In this document: positions 23,950-32,824 of the stretch, piece after piece
Layout: every line of letters starts with the position of its first letter
How positions within the stretch are numbered: the stretch's first letter is position 1
Source: Actinomycetes bacterium
GTDB lineage: Bacteria > Actinomycetota > Actinomycetes > S36-B12
Direction: 5' to 3'
NCBI GenBank assembly: GCA_024641635.1
Contig: JAHECS010000010.1
Location: 1 to 64,000 of the forward strand
DNA length: 64,000 nt
Position numbers and translations under genes: made by a program
Notes under the pieces: model-generated
Told to the model about the DNA's origin: nothing
Databases searched by the model: none
Seen by the model: the letters and a program-made list of their open reading frames with translations, nothing else

Positions 23950-25410
23950 GTGGCCACGCTCACCCGCCTCGCCGCCGATCGCACCGATCTCAGCGCCGAC
24001 GACGTCGCCGTCCTGGCCGGCATCGTCGAGGAGTGGTCCCTGCTGTCGGATCTCGCGCTGAGCGACCTCGTGATGTGGGTGCCGACCTGGAACGAAGGCG
24101 GGCTGGTCGCCGTGGCGCAGGTGCGCCCGGTGACCGCGCCCACGGTCGTGCCCGACGACGAGGTCGGGACCTTCGTGCCCCGTGGGCGGCACCCGCAGCT
24201 GGACCAGGCGGTCGCCTTCGGCCGACCGGTGAAGGTGCGCGACGTTCGTCACCCCTGGGTTCCCGCCTCGATCGAGGCCTACCCGGTCCGGCGCGGTGGG
24301 CGCGTCGTCGGCGTGCTGGCTCGACACGCATCCCACTCCCCTCGCGTCGCCGGGCAGCTCGAGGAGATGTACCTCACCAGCGCGGACGACCTCCTTGCGA
24401 TGGTCGTCGACGGACGGTTCCCCGTGGTCGAGGCGGGGTCCGACACGATGGAGGCTCCTCGGGTGGGCGACGGCCTCGTGCGCTTGGACGCCGACGGCGT
24501 CGTCGCCTACACGAGCCCGAACGCGGTGAGCGCCCTGCGCCGGCTCGGACTGGCCGGCGAAGCGGTCGGCACCTCCTTCTCGCAGCTGCTCGTGCGGCTG
24601 TCACACCGGCCAGGGCCGATGGACGAGGCAGTGACGGCAGTCGCATCGGGTCGCACTGCCGGACGGGCGGACGTCGAGAACGCACGGGCCGTCGTCCTGC
24701 TTCGTGGGATCCCGTTGATCCGTGACGGGGCGCGGTGCGGTGCCCTCGTCTTCCTCCAGGACGTGACCGACCTGCGTCGACGCGAGCGCGCGCTGATGAG
24801 CAAGGACGCGACCATCCGCGAGATCCATCACCGCGTCAAGAACAACCTGCAGACCGTGGGGGCCATGCTGCGCCTGCAGGCGCGGCGTGCCTCGACCGAC
24901 GAGACGCGGGAGGCACTCGCAGAGGCGGAGCTCCGCGTGGCCGCTATCGCCATCGTCCACGAGTCCCTCTCGGCCGATGCGGGGGAGCGGGTCGACTTCG
25001 ACGACATCGTCGACCGGATCCTCGCGCTGGTCCGAGACCTCGCTCCGGCCTACTCGGCTGGTGGCGCCCCCGCGCTCACGCGGCAGGGGTCATGGGGATC
25101 GCTGCCGGCGGACCTGGCGACGCCGCTGGCGATGGCCGCGTCCGAGCTGCTGCACAATGCCGTCGAGCACGCCGATGCCGGGGAGATCACGGTGGCGCTC
25201 AGTCGTGACCGAGGCGGCCACGCCCTCGAGATGGTCGTCCGAGACGACGGCCGAGGCCTCCCAGAAGGGCTGGACCCCTCCGACGCCGGCCTGGGGCTGA
25301 GCATCGTGCAGTCCCTGATCACCGGAGACCTGCACGGCACATGCGAGATCACCACCGGCGATGGCACGACAGTTACGGTGCGAGTTCCCGATCCTCGGCG
25401 GCCGAGGTAG
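23950..25410 (+). CDS. pdtaS: PdtaS-type sensor histidine kinase
   Basis: This is a cytosolic histidine kinase of 486 residues. An N-terminal GAF-like domain (about 1-150) and a PAS domain (about 175-280) precede the HisKA_2 box REIHHRVKNNLQTVGAMLRLQARR, whose phosphorylated His is in IHHR. The HATPase domain has ELLHNAVEHA (N box) and RDDGRGLPEG / GLGLSIVQSL (G boxes). M. tuberculosis PdtaS, next to whiB1, acts on the ANTAR regulator PdtaR; no pdtaR is in the window. Position before whiB1 is conserved. Confidence 0.92.
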   Translation: MATLTRLAADRTDLSADDVAVLAGIVEEWSLLSDLALSDLVMWVPTWNEGGLVAVAQVRPVTAPTVVPDDEVGTFVPRGRHPQLDQAVAFGRPVKVRDVRHPWVPASIEAYPVRRGGRVVGVLARHASHSPRVAGQLEEMYLTSADDLLAMVVDGRFPVVEAGSDTMEAPRVGDGLVRLDADGVVAYTSPNAVSALRRLGLAGEAVGTSFSQLLVRLSHRPGPMDEAVTAVASGRTAGRADVENARAVVLLRGIPLIRDGARCGALVFLQDVTDLRRRERALMSKDATIREIHHRVKNNLQTVGAMLRLQARRASTDETREALAEAELRVAAIAIVHESLSADAGERVDFDDIVDRILALVRDLAPAYSAGGAPALTRQGSWGSLPADLATPLAMAASELLHNAVEHADAGEITVALSRDRGGHALEMVVRDDGRGLPEGLDPSDAGLGLSIVQSLITGDLHGTCEITTGDGTTVTVRVPDPRRPR

Positions 25411-25437
25411 TTGCGCGCTTCGCAGCGCGGATGACGG

Positions 25438-25692
25438 CTAGGCGTTGCTGCGGGCCCGGAGCCGCGCGTTCCGCCGCTTGAGCGCCCGCCGCTCGTCCTC
25501 GCTCAGCCCGCCCCACACGCCGGCGTCCTGGCCGGTCTCCAGAGCCCAGCGGAGACATTCGTCCACAACGCTGCAGCGCCGGCACACGGCCTTGGCCTCT
25601 TCGATCTGGACCAAGGCGGGTCCGGTGTTGCCGATGGGGAAGAACAACTCAGGGTCTTCGTCACGGCAGGCGGCCTCATGGCGCCAGTCCAT
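25438..25692 (-). CDS. whiB1: WhiB1 iron-sulfur transcription factor
   Basis: This is an 84-residue WhiB protein. Cys9, Cys37, Cys40 and Cys46 (C-x2-C-x5-C) hold a [4Fe-4S] cluster; GVWGGLSEDERR is the beta-turn that contacts sigma factor, and a basic tail (RRALKRRNARLRARSN) binds DNA. Length equals that of mycobacterial WhiB1, an essential NO-sensitive regulator. The ATG at 25692 is chosen; the 128-aa track ORF adds a non-conserved N-terminus. A 300-bp regulatory region lies upstream. Confidence 0.95.
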   Translation of the reverse strand: MDWRHEAACRDEDPELFFPIGNTGPALVQIEEAKAVCRRCSVVDECLRWALETGQDAGVWGGLSEDERRALKRRNARLRARSNA

Positions 25693-25992
25693 GCGTTCCA
25701 CTCCTCGGGCAGGGCGCCGGGTCATCCGACGCTCGTGATTGCTTTCACGTGGCTGGCGCGACCGGACCCCACCGGGGGTCTCCCGGAACGATCCGAGGGA
25801 GGGCACGTCAGCCCGTGTTGGCAACGGGCCTGTATAGGTTCGCAGACGTTTCCGCTCCTCACAAGAGGAAATCCCGGTTTGCAGGCCCCCGGCACTGTCG
25901 GTTAGGTCACAGTCAGGTCACAAGTGTCCCTTAAGTACCTTATGTACGTCCGAAAATCGGAATCAACTGCAAGTTCTTGCAGGAACTGTTCC
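25693..25992. promoter_or_regulatory. 300-bp whiB1 upstream region
   Basis: No gene is supported here. On the minus strand CCTATACAGG (25829-25838) offers a -10 for whiB1, giving a leader of about 130 nt. A GCCCGT/ACGGGC hairpin lies at 25811-25829. AGGTCACA is repeated directly at 25904-25911 and 25915-25922 (11-bp period, one helical turn). CTGCAAGTTCTTGCAG at 25967-25982 is an inverted repeat just after dagK. M. tuberculosis whiB1 is controlled by a CRP-type protein, but I see no perfect TGTGA-N6-TCACA site. Confidence 0.5.
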
Positions 25993-26934
25993 CTAGCAGG
26001 CAACCCTGATGGCGTCCGGGTGAGACACGAACGCGACCTCGGTGGTGTCGCCGATGCCCTCGCCGTCGATCTGGAACTCCACGGGGCGCGAGGCTGTGAG
26101 GGTGAACCTGGCCTGGTCGTGCCACGTCACGATCCCCCCGCGGGCGGACCCGCCGGTCGTGCTGGTGAGCAGCCGCTTGGCGGCCACCAGGGCGGTCGGC
26201 ACCCTCATGCGGCGCAGGGCGAAGATGTCGAGCCCGGTGTCGAAGGACGCGCCTGGCGACGGATTGATGGGCAGTGTCCCGAAGTACGACCACGGGGACG
26301 TGTTCTGGACGAAGGCCACGAACACCCCCTCGAGGCGCTCCACGACGTGGCCGCCCTCGGAACTGCGGGTGAGGGTGAGCGCCGGCTCACGGCGGTTCGT
26401 GCTGCGGAAGTAGGTGGCGACGGTGGTCATGAAATAGCGGGTGGGGGTCGCCGGACGGCCGGAGTGACGGTGCCGCTCCATGGCGGCGATGATCTCGGCG
26501 TCGATGCCCAGGCCGGCGTTCGCCAGGAACCACCGCCCGTTGGCGGTCCCCAGTCCGATCGTTCGGGAGCTGTCCGAGCGGATGGCCTCGAGGAGCAGGC
26601 CGGTGGACTCGACGGCGTCGTTCGGGAGGCCGAGGGCGCGGGCGAAGACGTTGGCACTGCCTCCCGGCACGGTCGCGAGGAGGGGGACGTCGTCGCCGGG
26701 GCCGTTGAGCAGCATGCCGTTCACGACCTCGTTCACGACCCCGTCGCCCCCGAGCGTGACCACGACGTCGAGCTGCTCCTCGCGCGCGCGCTCGCCGAGG
26801 AGGATTCCGTGTCCCTTGTGCGTCGTCACCGTCACGTCGAGATCGATCTCCGATGAGAACGCATGCACGATGACGTCCACCACGCGGGGCGACGTGGTCG
26901 TCGCCCGTGGGTTGACGACGAGGAGGCCACGCAC
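25993..26934 (-). CDS. Diacylglycerol/sphingosine kinase-family lipid kinase
   Basis: This 313-residue DAGK-catalytic-family protein uses ATP to phosphorylate a lipid such as diacylglycerol. NPRATTT near the N-terminus and VTLGGDGVVNEVVNGML (GGDGT-like nucleotide loop) are diagnostic, followed by PGGSANVFARALGLP. A C-terminal beta-rich half ends in VEFQIDGEG. The GTG at 26934 lies 6 nt after TAGGCT on the minus strand, so it is probably leaderless. It is upstream of whiB1 on the same strand but 300 bp away. Confidence 0.9.
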   Translation of the reverse strand: MRGLLVVNPRATTTSPRVVDVIVHAFSSEIDLDVTVTTHKGHGILLGERAREEQLDVVVTLGGDGVVNEVVNGMLLNGPGDDVPLLATVPGGSANVFARALGLPNDAVESTGLLLEAIRSDSSRTIGLGTANGRWFLANAGLGIDAEIIAAMERHRHSGRPATPTRYFMTTVATYFRSTNRREPALTLTRSSEGGHVVERLEGVFVAFVQNTSPWSYFGTLPINPSPGASFDTGLDIFALRRMRVPTALVAAKRLLTSTTGGSARGGIVTWHDQARFTLTASRPVEFQIDGEGIGDTTEVAFVSHPDAIRVAC

Positions 26935-26940
26935 ACGTCG

Positions 26941-26983
26941 AGCCTAGTGCCGCCTCCTCGGGGGCGGACGACGTCGCTAGCGT
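26941..26983. promoter_or_regulatory. Divergent leaderless-type promoters (lipid kinase / membrane protein)
   Basis: TAGGCT on the minus strand (26941-26946) and TAGCGT on the plus strand (26978-26983) each lie 6 nt before a GTG start (26934 and 26990). Confidence 0.6.
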
Positions 26984-26989
26984 GGTCCC

Positions 26990-27397
26990 GTGCATCCGCC
27001 CGATCGTGCCCTCGCGGCCCTGGCGCTCATCGCTCTGGTCGAAGGGCTCGCGCTGATCGGCTATGCCGTGTTCGACGTCATCGAGGTCGTGCGCGTCGGG
27101 ATCACCGGTCCCGAGGAGGTGTCGAACCCGCCCGCAGTGATCCTGCTGATCGTCATCACCGCGTCGTTCGGCGTGGCATTGGCGTTCATCGCCCGTGGTT
27201 GGTGGCGGGCGCGGGCCTGGGCCCGTTCGCCGTTCCTGCTGGCCCAGCTCATCTTCGGGCTGATCGGATACGAGCTCTCCCAGTCCGAGGGGTCGGTGGA
27301 GCGGATGGTGGGCATCGCCGCAATGGTCGTGGCCGGAATCGGCCTCGTCCTGTGCTTCGCACCGCCGGTGAGTCGCGTGATCAGCGAGGATCGCTAG
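26990..27397 (+). CDS. Four-helix integral membrane protein
   Basis: This 135-residue protein has four hydrophobic helices (ALIALVEGLALIGYAVFDV, VILLIVITASFGVALAFIA, FLLAQLIFGLIGYEL, MVGIAAMVVAGIGLVLCF) separated by short charged loops. It resembles small actinobacterial membrane proteins of unknown function. Its TAG shares the CTAG at 27394-27397 with the stop of the converging sigma-factor gene. Confidence 0.75.
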   Translation: MHPPDRALAALALIALVEGLALIGYAVFDVIEVVRVGITGPEEVSNPPAVILLIVITASFGVALAFIARGWWRARAWARSPFLLAQLIFGLIGYELSQSEGSVERMVGIAAMVVAGIGLVLCFAPPVSRVISEDR

Positions 27398-28188
27398 TCC
27401 GCGGTCATCCCCTCCCGGAGCTGTGCGAGTGTCCGGGCCAGGAGGCGCGAGACGTGCATCTGCGAGATCCCCAGTTCCTCGGCGATCTGAGTCTGGCTCA
27501 TGTGCCGGAAGAAGCGGAGCACGATGATGGTGCGTTCGCGCTCGGGCAGCGCCTCGAGCAGGGGGCGCAGCGATTCGCGGTCCTCGATCGCGCCGAACGA
27601 CGGGTCGTCGATCCCCAGGCTCCTCACGACAGGTGCGGCAGCGCGCTCCTCGGCATCGCCACCGGCGTCGATCGACGCGGTCGCATAGGCATGACGGGCC
27701 TCGAGCGCGTCGAGCACGTCTTCCTCGCCCACCCCGAGTGACTCCGCCAGCTCGCGCACGGTCGGAGCACGGTGGAGGGTGCGGGTGAGCTCATCGGTGC
27801 GCGAGACGACCTGGGCCTGGAGCTCCTGGAGCCGTCGCGGCACCCGCACGGCCCAGGCGCGATCGCGGAAGTGCCGCTTGATCTCGCCCAGGATGGTCGG
27901 CGTCGCGAAGGTGGACAGTTCCGTGCCGCGTTCAGGGTCGAACCGGTCCACCGCCTTGATGAGGCCGATCGTGCCCACCTGGACGAGGTCCTCGAGGGGC
28001 TCGCCGCGGTCGCGATAGCGCCGTGCGAGGTGCTGAACGAGGGGCAGGTGCATGGTCACGATCTCGTCGCGAATCGACGCGCGACGCGGGTCGGTGTGGT
28101 CCAGTCGTGCGAACTCGTCGAGCAGCGCGCGCTCGTGGAGCCGCTGCTCCTCGCCCCACCGCGACGGGCGCGCAGCGGGTTCGCTCAC
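27394..28188 (-). CDS. SigF/SigB-type sigma factor
   Basis: This is a 264-residue alternative sigma factor of the general-stress/development group. Region 2 has LARRYRDRGEPLEDLVQVGTIGLIKAVDRFDPERG and FATPTILGEIKRHFRD; region 3 and region 4 (ERERTIIVLRFFRHMSQTQIAEELGISQMHVSRLLART) follow. The GTG at 28188 overlaps the stop of the RsbW-like gene (GTGA). The 430-aa track ORF is an over-extension. Partner switching with the adjacent anti-sigma factor is expected; the anti-anti-sigma protein is not in the window. Confidence 0.93.
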   Translation of the reverse strand: MSEPAARPSRWGEEQRLHERALLDEFARLDHTDPRRASIRDEIVTMHLPLVQHLARRYRDRGEPLEDLVQVGTIGLIKAVDRFDPERGTELSTFATPTILGEIKRHFRDRAWAVRVPRRLQELQAQVVSRTDELTRTLHRAPTVRELAESLGVGEEDVLDALEARHAYATASIDAGGDAEERAAAPVVRSLGIDDPSFGAIEDRESLRPLLEALPERERTIIVLRFFRHMSQTQIAEELGISQMHVSRLLARTLAQLREGMTAD

Positions 28189-28565
28189 GCGTCCACCGGC
28201 GCGTGGCGGGTGACGAACAGGCGCAGGCTCACGACCCCCGCGTCGACCCGGGCGGTCACCGTGTCGACCAGAGCTGACATCACGGTCCAGCTGAAGGTGT
28301 CGGCGTCGGGCGTGCGACCCGACGTCGAGGTCCCGGAGACGACGATGTCGAGTGCGTCTCCCATCAGCGTGAAGGCGCACGCGATGTCCGAGCCCGGGGC
28401 AGCGTCGATGATCAGCTGGCTGACCGCCTCGTCCACGGCGAGGCGGACGTCCTCGAGCTGGTCGAGTGGCAGGTCCGCACGAGCCGACATCGCGGCGGCC
28501 AGGGTACGGGCCAGGGCGACGTTGCCGGTCTGAGCCGGGAAGGTCAGGGTCACGGTGCCGCTCAT
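28185..28565 (-). CDS. RsbW-like anti-sigma factor
   Basis: This 126-residue GHKL-ATPase-fold protein is predicted to bind and inhibit the downstream sigma factor. The N-box region reads QLEDVRLAVDEAVSQLI, and the C-terminal beta strands end in VSLRLFVTRHAPVDA. The glycine-rich ATP lid is weak, so kinase activity is uncertain. Both ends overlap neighbours (ATGA with the GNAT gene, GTGA with the sigma gene), so the three are translated together. Confidence 0.88.
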   Translation of the reverse strand: MSGTVTLTFPAQTGNVALARTLAAAMSARADLPLDQLEDVRLAVDEAVSQLIIDAAPGSDIACAFTLMGDALDIVVSGTSTSGRTPDADTFSWTVMSALVDTVTARVDAGVVSLRLFVTRHAPVDA

Positions 28566-29065
28566 GTCGCCCCTCCATGTGCCATGCGCTGCAGCGCGTC
28601 GCCCGTGACGCGGTGCACGGTCCACTCGTCCATGGGCACTGCCCCGATGCTGCGGTAGAAGCCGAGTGCGGGTTCGTTCCAGTCAAGCACCCACCACTCC
28701 AGCCGACCGTAGTCGTTCTCGACGCACTCCTGTGCCAGCGTCGCTAGAAGCTGTGTGCCGTAGCCGGTTCCCCGGAGCTCGGGGCGGACGTAGAGGTCCT
28801 CGAGGTACAGGCCGTGCTGGCCCAGCCACGTCGAGAAGTTGAGGAACCACATCGCGAACGCCCCGAGCCGGCGACCGTCGTCGGTCTCGTGCTCCACCAC
28901 GTGGGCGAAGACCTTCGGCTCCGGGCCGAACAGCGCTCGATGGAACTGCTCCTCGGTCGCGACCGCCTCGTGCGGCGCCCTCTCATACTCGGCGAGCTCG
29001 CGGACCATCGTGAGGATCTCCGGCACGTCGCCCGGACGTGCCCGTCGAACGAGGCCGTCGGTCAT
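28562..29065 (-). CDS. GNAT acetyltransferase (SSAT/SAT1-like)
   Basis: This 167-residue acetyltransferase resembles the spermidine/diamine acetyltransferase type: VRRARPGDVPEILTMVRELAEYERAPHE at the N-terminus, FAMWFLNFSTWLGQHGLYLEDLYVRPELRGTGYGTQLL with the acetyl-CoA loop RGTGYG, and WWVLDWNEPALGFYRSIGA. It is the first gene of the anti-sigma/sigma operon. TAGGGT lies 6 nt before its ATG, so the operon mRNA is likely leaderless. Polyamine substrates are inferred from similarity. Confidence 0.87.
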   Translation of the reverse strand: MTDGLVRRARPGDVPEILTMVRELAEYERAPHEAVATEEQFHRALFGPEPKVFAHVVEHETDDGRRLGAFAMWFLNFSTWLGQHGLYLEDLYVRPELRGTGYGTQLLATLAQECVENDYGRLEWWVLDWNEPALGFYRSIGAVPMDEWTVHRVTGDALQRMAHGGAT

Positions 29066-29071
29066 CCGCTC

Positions 29072-29077
29072 ACCCTA
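29072..29077 (-). promoter_or_regulatory. Leaderless-type -10 box of GNAT-rsbW-sigma operon
   Basis: TAGGGT (minus strand) lies 6 nt before the ATG at 29065. I found no SigF-like GTTT/GGGTA pair here. Confidence 0.5.
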
Positions 29078-29169
29078 GCCACGGGAATCGCCCCGAGGGT
29101 CGCGAATTCGGCGTGGCGGCCGTGCATCTGTGCCACGGTCGAGGAACACCCAAGAAATCAGGAGGTTTC

Positions 29170-29478
29170 ATGATTGTGCTCACAGGGTTCTATCCAGCCA
29201 CCGAGGGAAGCTCGTTCGACATGGACTACTTCCTGAACACGCATGGACCACTCGTTCGGGAGCTGCTCAGCCCCGCGGGCCTTCGGGATCTCAGGATGCT
29301 GAAGGGTTTGGCCGACGCAGCAGGCGGAGACGCGACGTACCGCGCCATCACGGAGTTGACCTTCGACTCGCTGGACGCGCTCGCCGCGGCCCTCGGCGAG
29401 CACGGTCCGCAGGTGATGGGTGACATCCCGAACTTCACGGATGCGCCACCGGCACTGCAGATCAACGAGGTTCAGTAG
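29170..29478 (+). CDS. EthD-family small protein
   Basis: This 102-residue ferredoxin-like-fold protein begins MIVLTGFYPATEGSSFDMDYFLNTHGPLV; the YFLNTHGPLVRELL part is the EthD signature. The name comes from an accessory protein of P450-dependent ether degradation, but most members have unknown roles. The ATG at 29170 follows a good GGAGG; the longer track ORF starts within untranslated sequence. It stands alone, converging on sodN. Confidence 0.85.
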   Translation: MIVLTGFYPATEGSSFDMDYFLNTHGPLVRELLSPAGLRDLRMLKGLADAAGGDATYRAITELTFDSLDALAAALGEHGPQVMGDIPNFTDAPPALQINEVQ

Positions 29479-29492
29479 CCAAGACGCGCCGA

Positions 29493-29550
29493 TGCCTCGT
29501 CACTCATCGCGGGATTCGCAGGGCGAATCCTGGTCATGAGTGACGAGGCA
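29493..29550. terminator. Long two-part hairpin between EthD gene and sodN
   Basis: Outer arms TGCCTCGTCACTCAT and ATGAGTGACGAGGCA pair perfectly over 15 bp, and inner arms GGATTCGC/GCGAATCC add 8 bp. The hairpin fills most of the 83-bp gap between convergent stops. It probably terminates both genes; there is no T tract. Confidence 0.7.
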
Positions 29551-29561
29551 CCGGGGTGGGG

Positions 29562-29975
29562 CTAGGCCTGCTTGGTCTCCCAGAAGATCGCGGCGATCTC
29601 ATCGATCTTGGCCAGCAGGTCGTCGGCCACGGCCACGTCGGTGGTGCCCTTCGTGCCGCCTGCGCCGGCCAGCTTCGTCGCCTGGTTGAACAGGTCGTTC
29701 AGCTGGGGGTACTTCTCGAAGTGCGGGGCCTTGAAGTAGTCGGTCCACAGCACCCAGAGGTGCTCCTTGACCATGTGGGAGCGCTCCTCCTTGATGGAGA
29801 TCGCCCGCGCCTTGAACTCGGGATCCTCCGAGGCGTGGTACTTCTGCATGCAGGCCTTGACCGACTCGGCCTCGAGCCGCGCCTGCGCGGGGTCGTACAC
29901 GCCGCAGGGGAGGTCGCAGTGGGCATACGCCGTGGTGCGAGGGGCGAGAACCTTGGTGATCAGACTCGTGAGCAT
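29562..29975 (-). CDS. sodN: Nickel superoxide dismutase
   Basis: This is Ni-SOD, which dismutes superoxide in the cytoplasm as a hexamer. The precursor has 137 residues. An 18-residue leader (ending TTAYA) is removed to expose His19 of the nickel hook HCDLPCGVYDP, whose His1, Cys2 and Cys6 bind Ni. The rest forms a four-helix bundle (KACMQKYHASEDPEFKARAISIKEERSHMVKEHLWVLW). The ATG at 29975 is used; the 273-aa track ORF includes the sodX region in antisense. The maturation protease gene lies divergently 90 bp away. Confidence 0.97.
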   Translation of the reverse strand: MLTSLITKVLAPRTTAYAHCDLPCGVYDPAQARLEAESVKACMQKYHASEDPEFKARAISIKEERSHMVKEHLWVLWTDYFKAPHFEKYPQLNDLFNQATKLAGAGGTKGTTDVAVADDLLAKIDEIAAIFWETKQA

Positions 29976-30065
29976 GTGACTCCTTCGGGACGGGGGAGAG
30001 CCGCGAGCGGCATCCCCTAGACCATAGCGCCGAACCGGCAGCCCGGCAGCAGGCAGGATGAGGGC
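29976..30065. promoter_or_regulatory. sodN-sodX divergent promoter region
   Basis: This 90-bp gap must hold both promoters. CAGGAT lies 6 nt before the sodX GTG, similar to the leaderless pattern elsewhere. I did not find a clear Nur-type inverted repeat, the site by which nickel represses some SOD genes in Streptomyces. Confidence 0.4.
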
Positions 30066-30371
30066 GTGCTCCCCATCTCCCGTGTCCGGATCGTCGGCCC
30101 GTCGATGGAGCCGGCCCTCCGCAACGGTGATTGGTGGCTGGTCAGCCGGCGCGGGGAGCCGAAGGTGGGCGACGTGGTGCTGATGACGCATCCCCGTCGG
30201 CCGGCCCTGCTTGTCGTGAAGCGCCTCAGCCGGCGGGAGGACGCAGGCTGGTGGGTGCTCGGGGACAACGCGGACGCGAGCGAGGACAGCCGCGACTTCG
30301 GCGTGGTCCCGGATGCGAACGTGGTGGGTCGCGTCACATTCCGCTACTTCCCGCTGCGTCGTCGCGACTAG
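30066..30371 (+). CDS. sodX: Ni-SOD maturation protease SodX
   Basis: This is a 101-residue S26-type peptidase that removes the SodN leader. VRIVGPSMEPALRNGDWWLV contains the catalytic Ser in PSM, VVKRL the general-base Lys, and VLGDNADASEDSRDFG the conserved signal-peptidase box. It has no membrane anchor, as expected for a cytoplasmic processing enzyme. Divergent pairing with sodN makes the assignment firm. Confidence 0.95.
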   Translation: MLPISRVRIVGPSMEPALRNGDWWLVSRRGEPKVGDVVLMTHPRRPALLVVKRLSRREDAGWWVLGDNADASEDSRDFGVVPDANVVGRVTFRYFPLRRRD

Positions 30372-30410
30372 GCGTGCGAGCATGGGCGACCGTCAAAGGA
30401 GCAAGCCGAC

Positions 30411-31616
<1,206 letters not shown>

Positions 31617-31620
31617 GGAG

Positions 31621-31626
31621 TAGGTT
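31621..31626 (+). promoter_or_regulatory. Leaderless-type -10 box of MDR dehydrogenase gene
   Basis: TAGGTT lies 6 nt before the ATG at 31633 and just after the malic-enzyme stop. Confidence 0.5.
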
Positions 31627-31632
31627 CGAGGC

Positions 31633-32601
31633 ATGTTCGCCGTCTATGCCTCCGGCGTCGATCGCGCCGACCCCCTGTCCGTCCTGTCGGTCGGCGATCT
31701 GCCGGAACCGATGACGCCGGACGACTGGGTCACCGTGCACGTCCGCGCCGCGAGCCTGAACCACCACGATGTGTGGGCCCTCAAGGGACAGGCGCTGAAG
31801 GCGGAGCAGGTGCCGATGATCCTGGGCACCGACGCGTCCGGGGTCACGGAGGACGGCCGCGAGGTGATCATCCATGCGGTGATCGGCGACAGGGACGTTC
31901 GTGCTCGGGACGAGACGCTCGACCCGAGCCGCAGCCTGCTCAGTGAGCGCTACCCGGGGGCACTGGCCGAGCGCGTGCGGGTGCCGGCGCACAACCTGGT
32001 CGACAAGCCGGCCGAGCTGACGTTCGAGGAGGCGTCGTGCCTTCCGACCGCCTACCTGACGGCCTACAAGATGATCGAGGCCAAGTCCGACACCGAACCC
32101 GGCGACACCATCCTCGTGCAGGGCGCCGGCGGCGGGGTCTCTACGGCGCTCATCGTTCTCGGGGTCGCGCTGGGTCGACGGGTGTGGGTGACGTCGCGCG
32201 ACGAGGGCAAGCGCGATTGGGCCCTGTCGCTCGGCGCCGACGCTGCGTTCGAGTCGGGGGCCCGGCTGCCCGAGCGGGTCGACGCGGTGATGGAGACCGT
32301 GGGTGAGGCGACCTGGGCCCACTCGCTGAGGGCGCTGCGTCCGGGCGGGCGGATCGTCGTGTCGGGGGCCACGTCGGGTCCCAACCCGCCTGCGGATCTC
32401 AACCGGGTGTTCTTTCTCCAGCTGAGCATCGTCGGCTCGACGATGGGCAGCATCGGCCAGTTGAGCGAGCTCGTCGACCTGCTTGTGCGGACCGGCGTGC
32501 GACCCGTCATCGACCACGTGCTGCCGATGGAACGCGCGGCCGAGGCGTTCGCCGCGATGAACGCGGGCGACGTTCGGGGCAAACTCGTCCTCACCCGCTG
32601 A
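31633..32601 (+). CDS. Medium-chain (quinone oxidoreductase-like) dehydrogenase
   Basis: This 322-residue MDR-superfamily oxidoreductase has an N-terminal GroES-like domain (VHVRAASLNHHDVWALKG, ILGTDASGVT) and a Rossmann domain (ILVQGAGGGVSTALIVLGVALG). The four-Cys structural zinc loop of alcohol dehydrogenases is not visible. HHD and the GTDASG segment resemble zinc-independent or zinc-reduced forms. It may be cotranscribed with or independent of the malic-enzyme gene. Substrate is unknown. Confidence 0.88.
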   Translation: MFAVYASGVDRADPLSVLSVGDLPEPMTPDDWVTVHVRAASLNHHDVWALKGQALKAEQVPMILGTDASGVTEDGREVIIHAVIGDRDVRARDETLDPSRSLLSERYPGALAERVRVPAHNLVDKPAELTFEEASCLPTAYLTAYKMIEAKSDTEPGDTILVQGAGGGVSTALIVLGVALGRRVWVTSRDEGKRDWALSLGADAAFESGARLPERVDAVMETVGEATWAHSLRALRPGGRIVVSGATSGPNPPADLNRVFFLQLSIVGSTMGSIGQLSELVDLLVRTGVRPVIDHVLPMERAAEAFAAMNAGDVRGKLVLTR

Positions 32602-32647
32602 GCCCCAGCGGGTTCTTCCCGGTTCGCGGGAGAAACGGGCAGAGGGG

Positions 32648-32818
32648 TCAGTCGTCGTCGAGGCGCGCCAGCCAGGTGGCCAGGCGCTCGACAGGCGTCT
32701 CGAACTCGGGGTTGAGGTCGACGAACTCGCGCAGGCGCTCGGCCAGCCAGTCGACCGAGACCTCCTCCTCGCCCCGGCGACTCTGCAGCTCCTCGATGCC
32801 GCGATCGGTGAAGTACAT
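32648..32818 (-). CDS. DUF6104-like small protein downstream of kgd
   Basis: This ORF is too short for the track. The ATG at 32818 opens 56 codons: MYFTDRGIEELQSRRGEEEV, then WLAERLREFVDLNPEFETPVERLATWLARLDDD. The sequence fits the DUF6104 family found in actinobacteria. It starts 6 nt after the kgd stop on the same strand, so it is in the kgd transcript. It is acidic, helical and without signal peptide. A link to 2-oxoglutarate metabolism is only suggested by position. Confidence 0.8.
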   Translation of the reverse strand: MYFTDRGIEELQSRRGEEEVSVDWLAERLREFVDLNPEFETPVERLATWLARLDDD

Positions 32819-32824
32819 CCGGCC

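Noticed and set aside
25904-25922. CRP/FNR-type site (TGTGA-N6-TCACA) before whiB1
   Set aside because: The AGGTCACA elements are direct repeats, not an inverted pair; no proper dyad is present.
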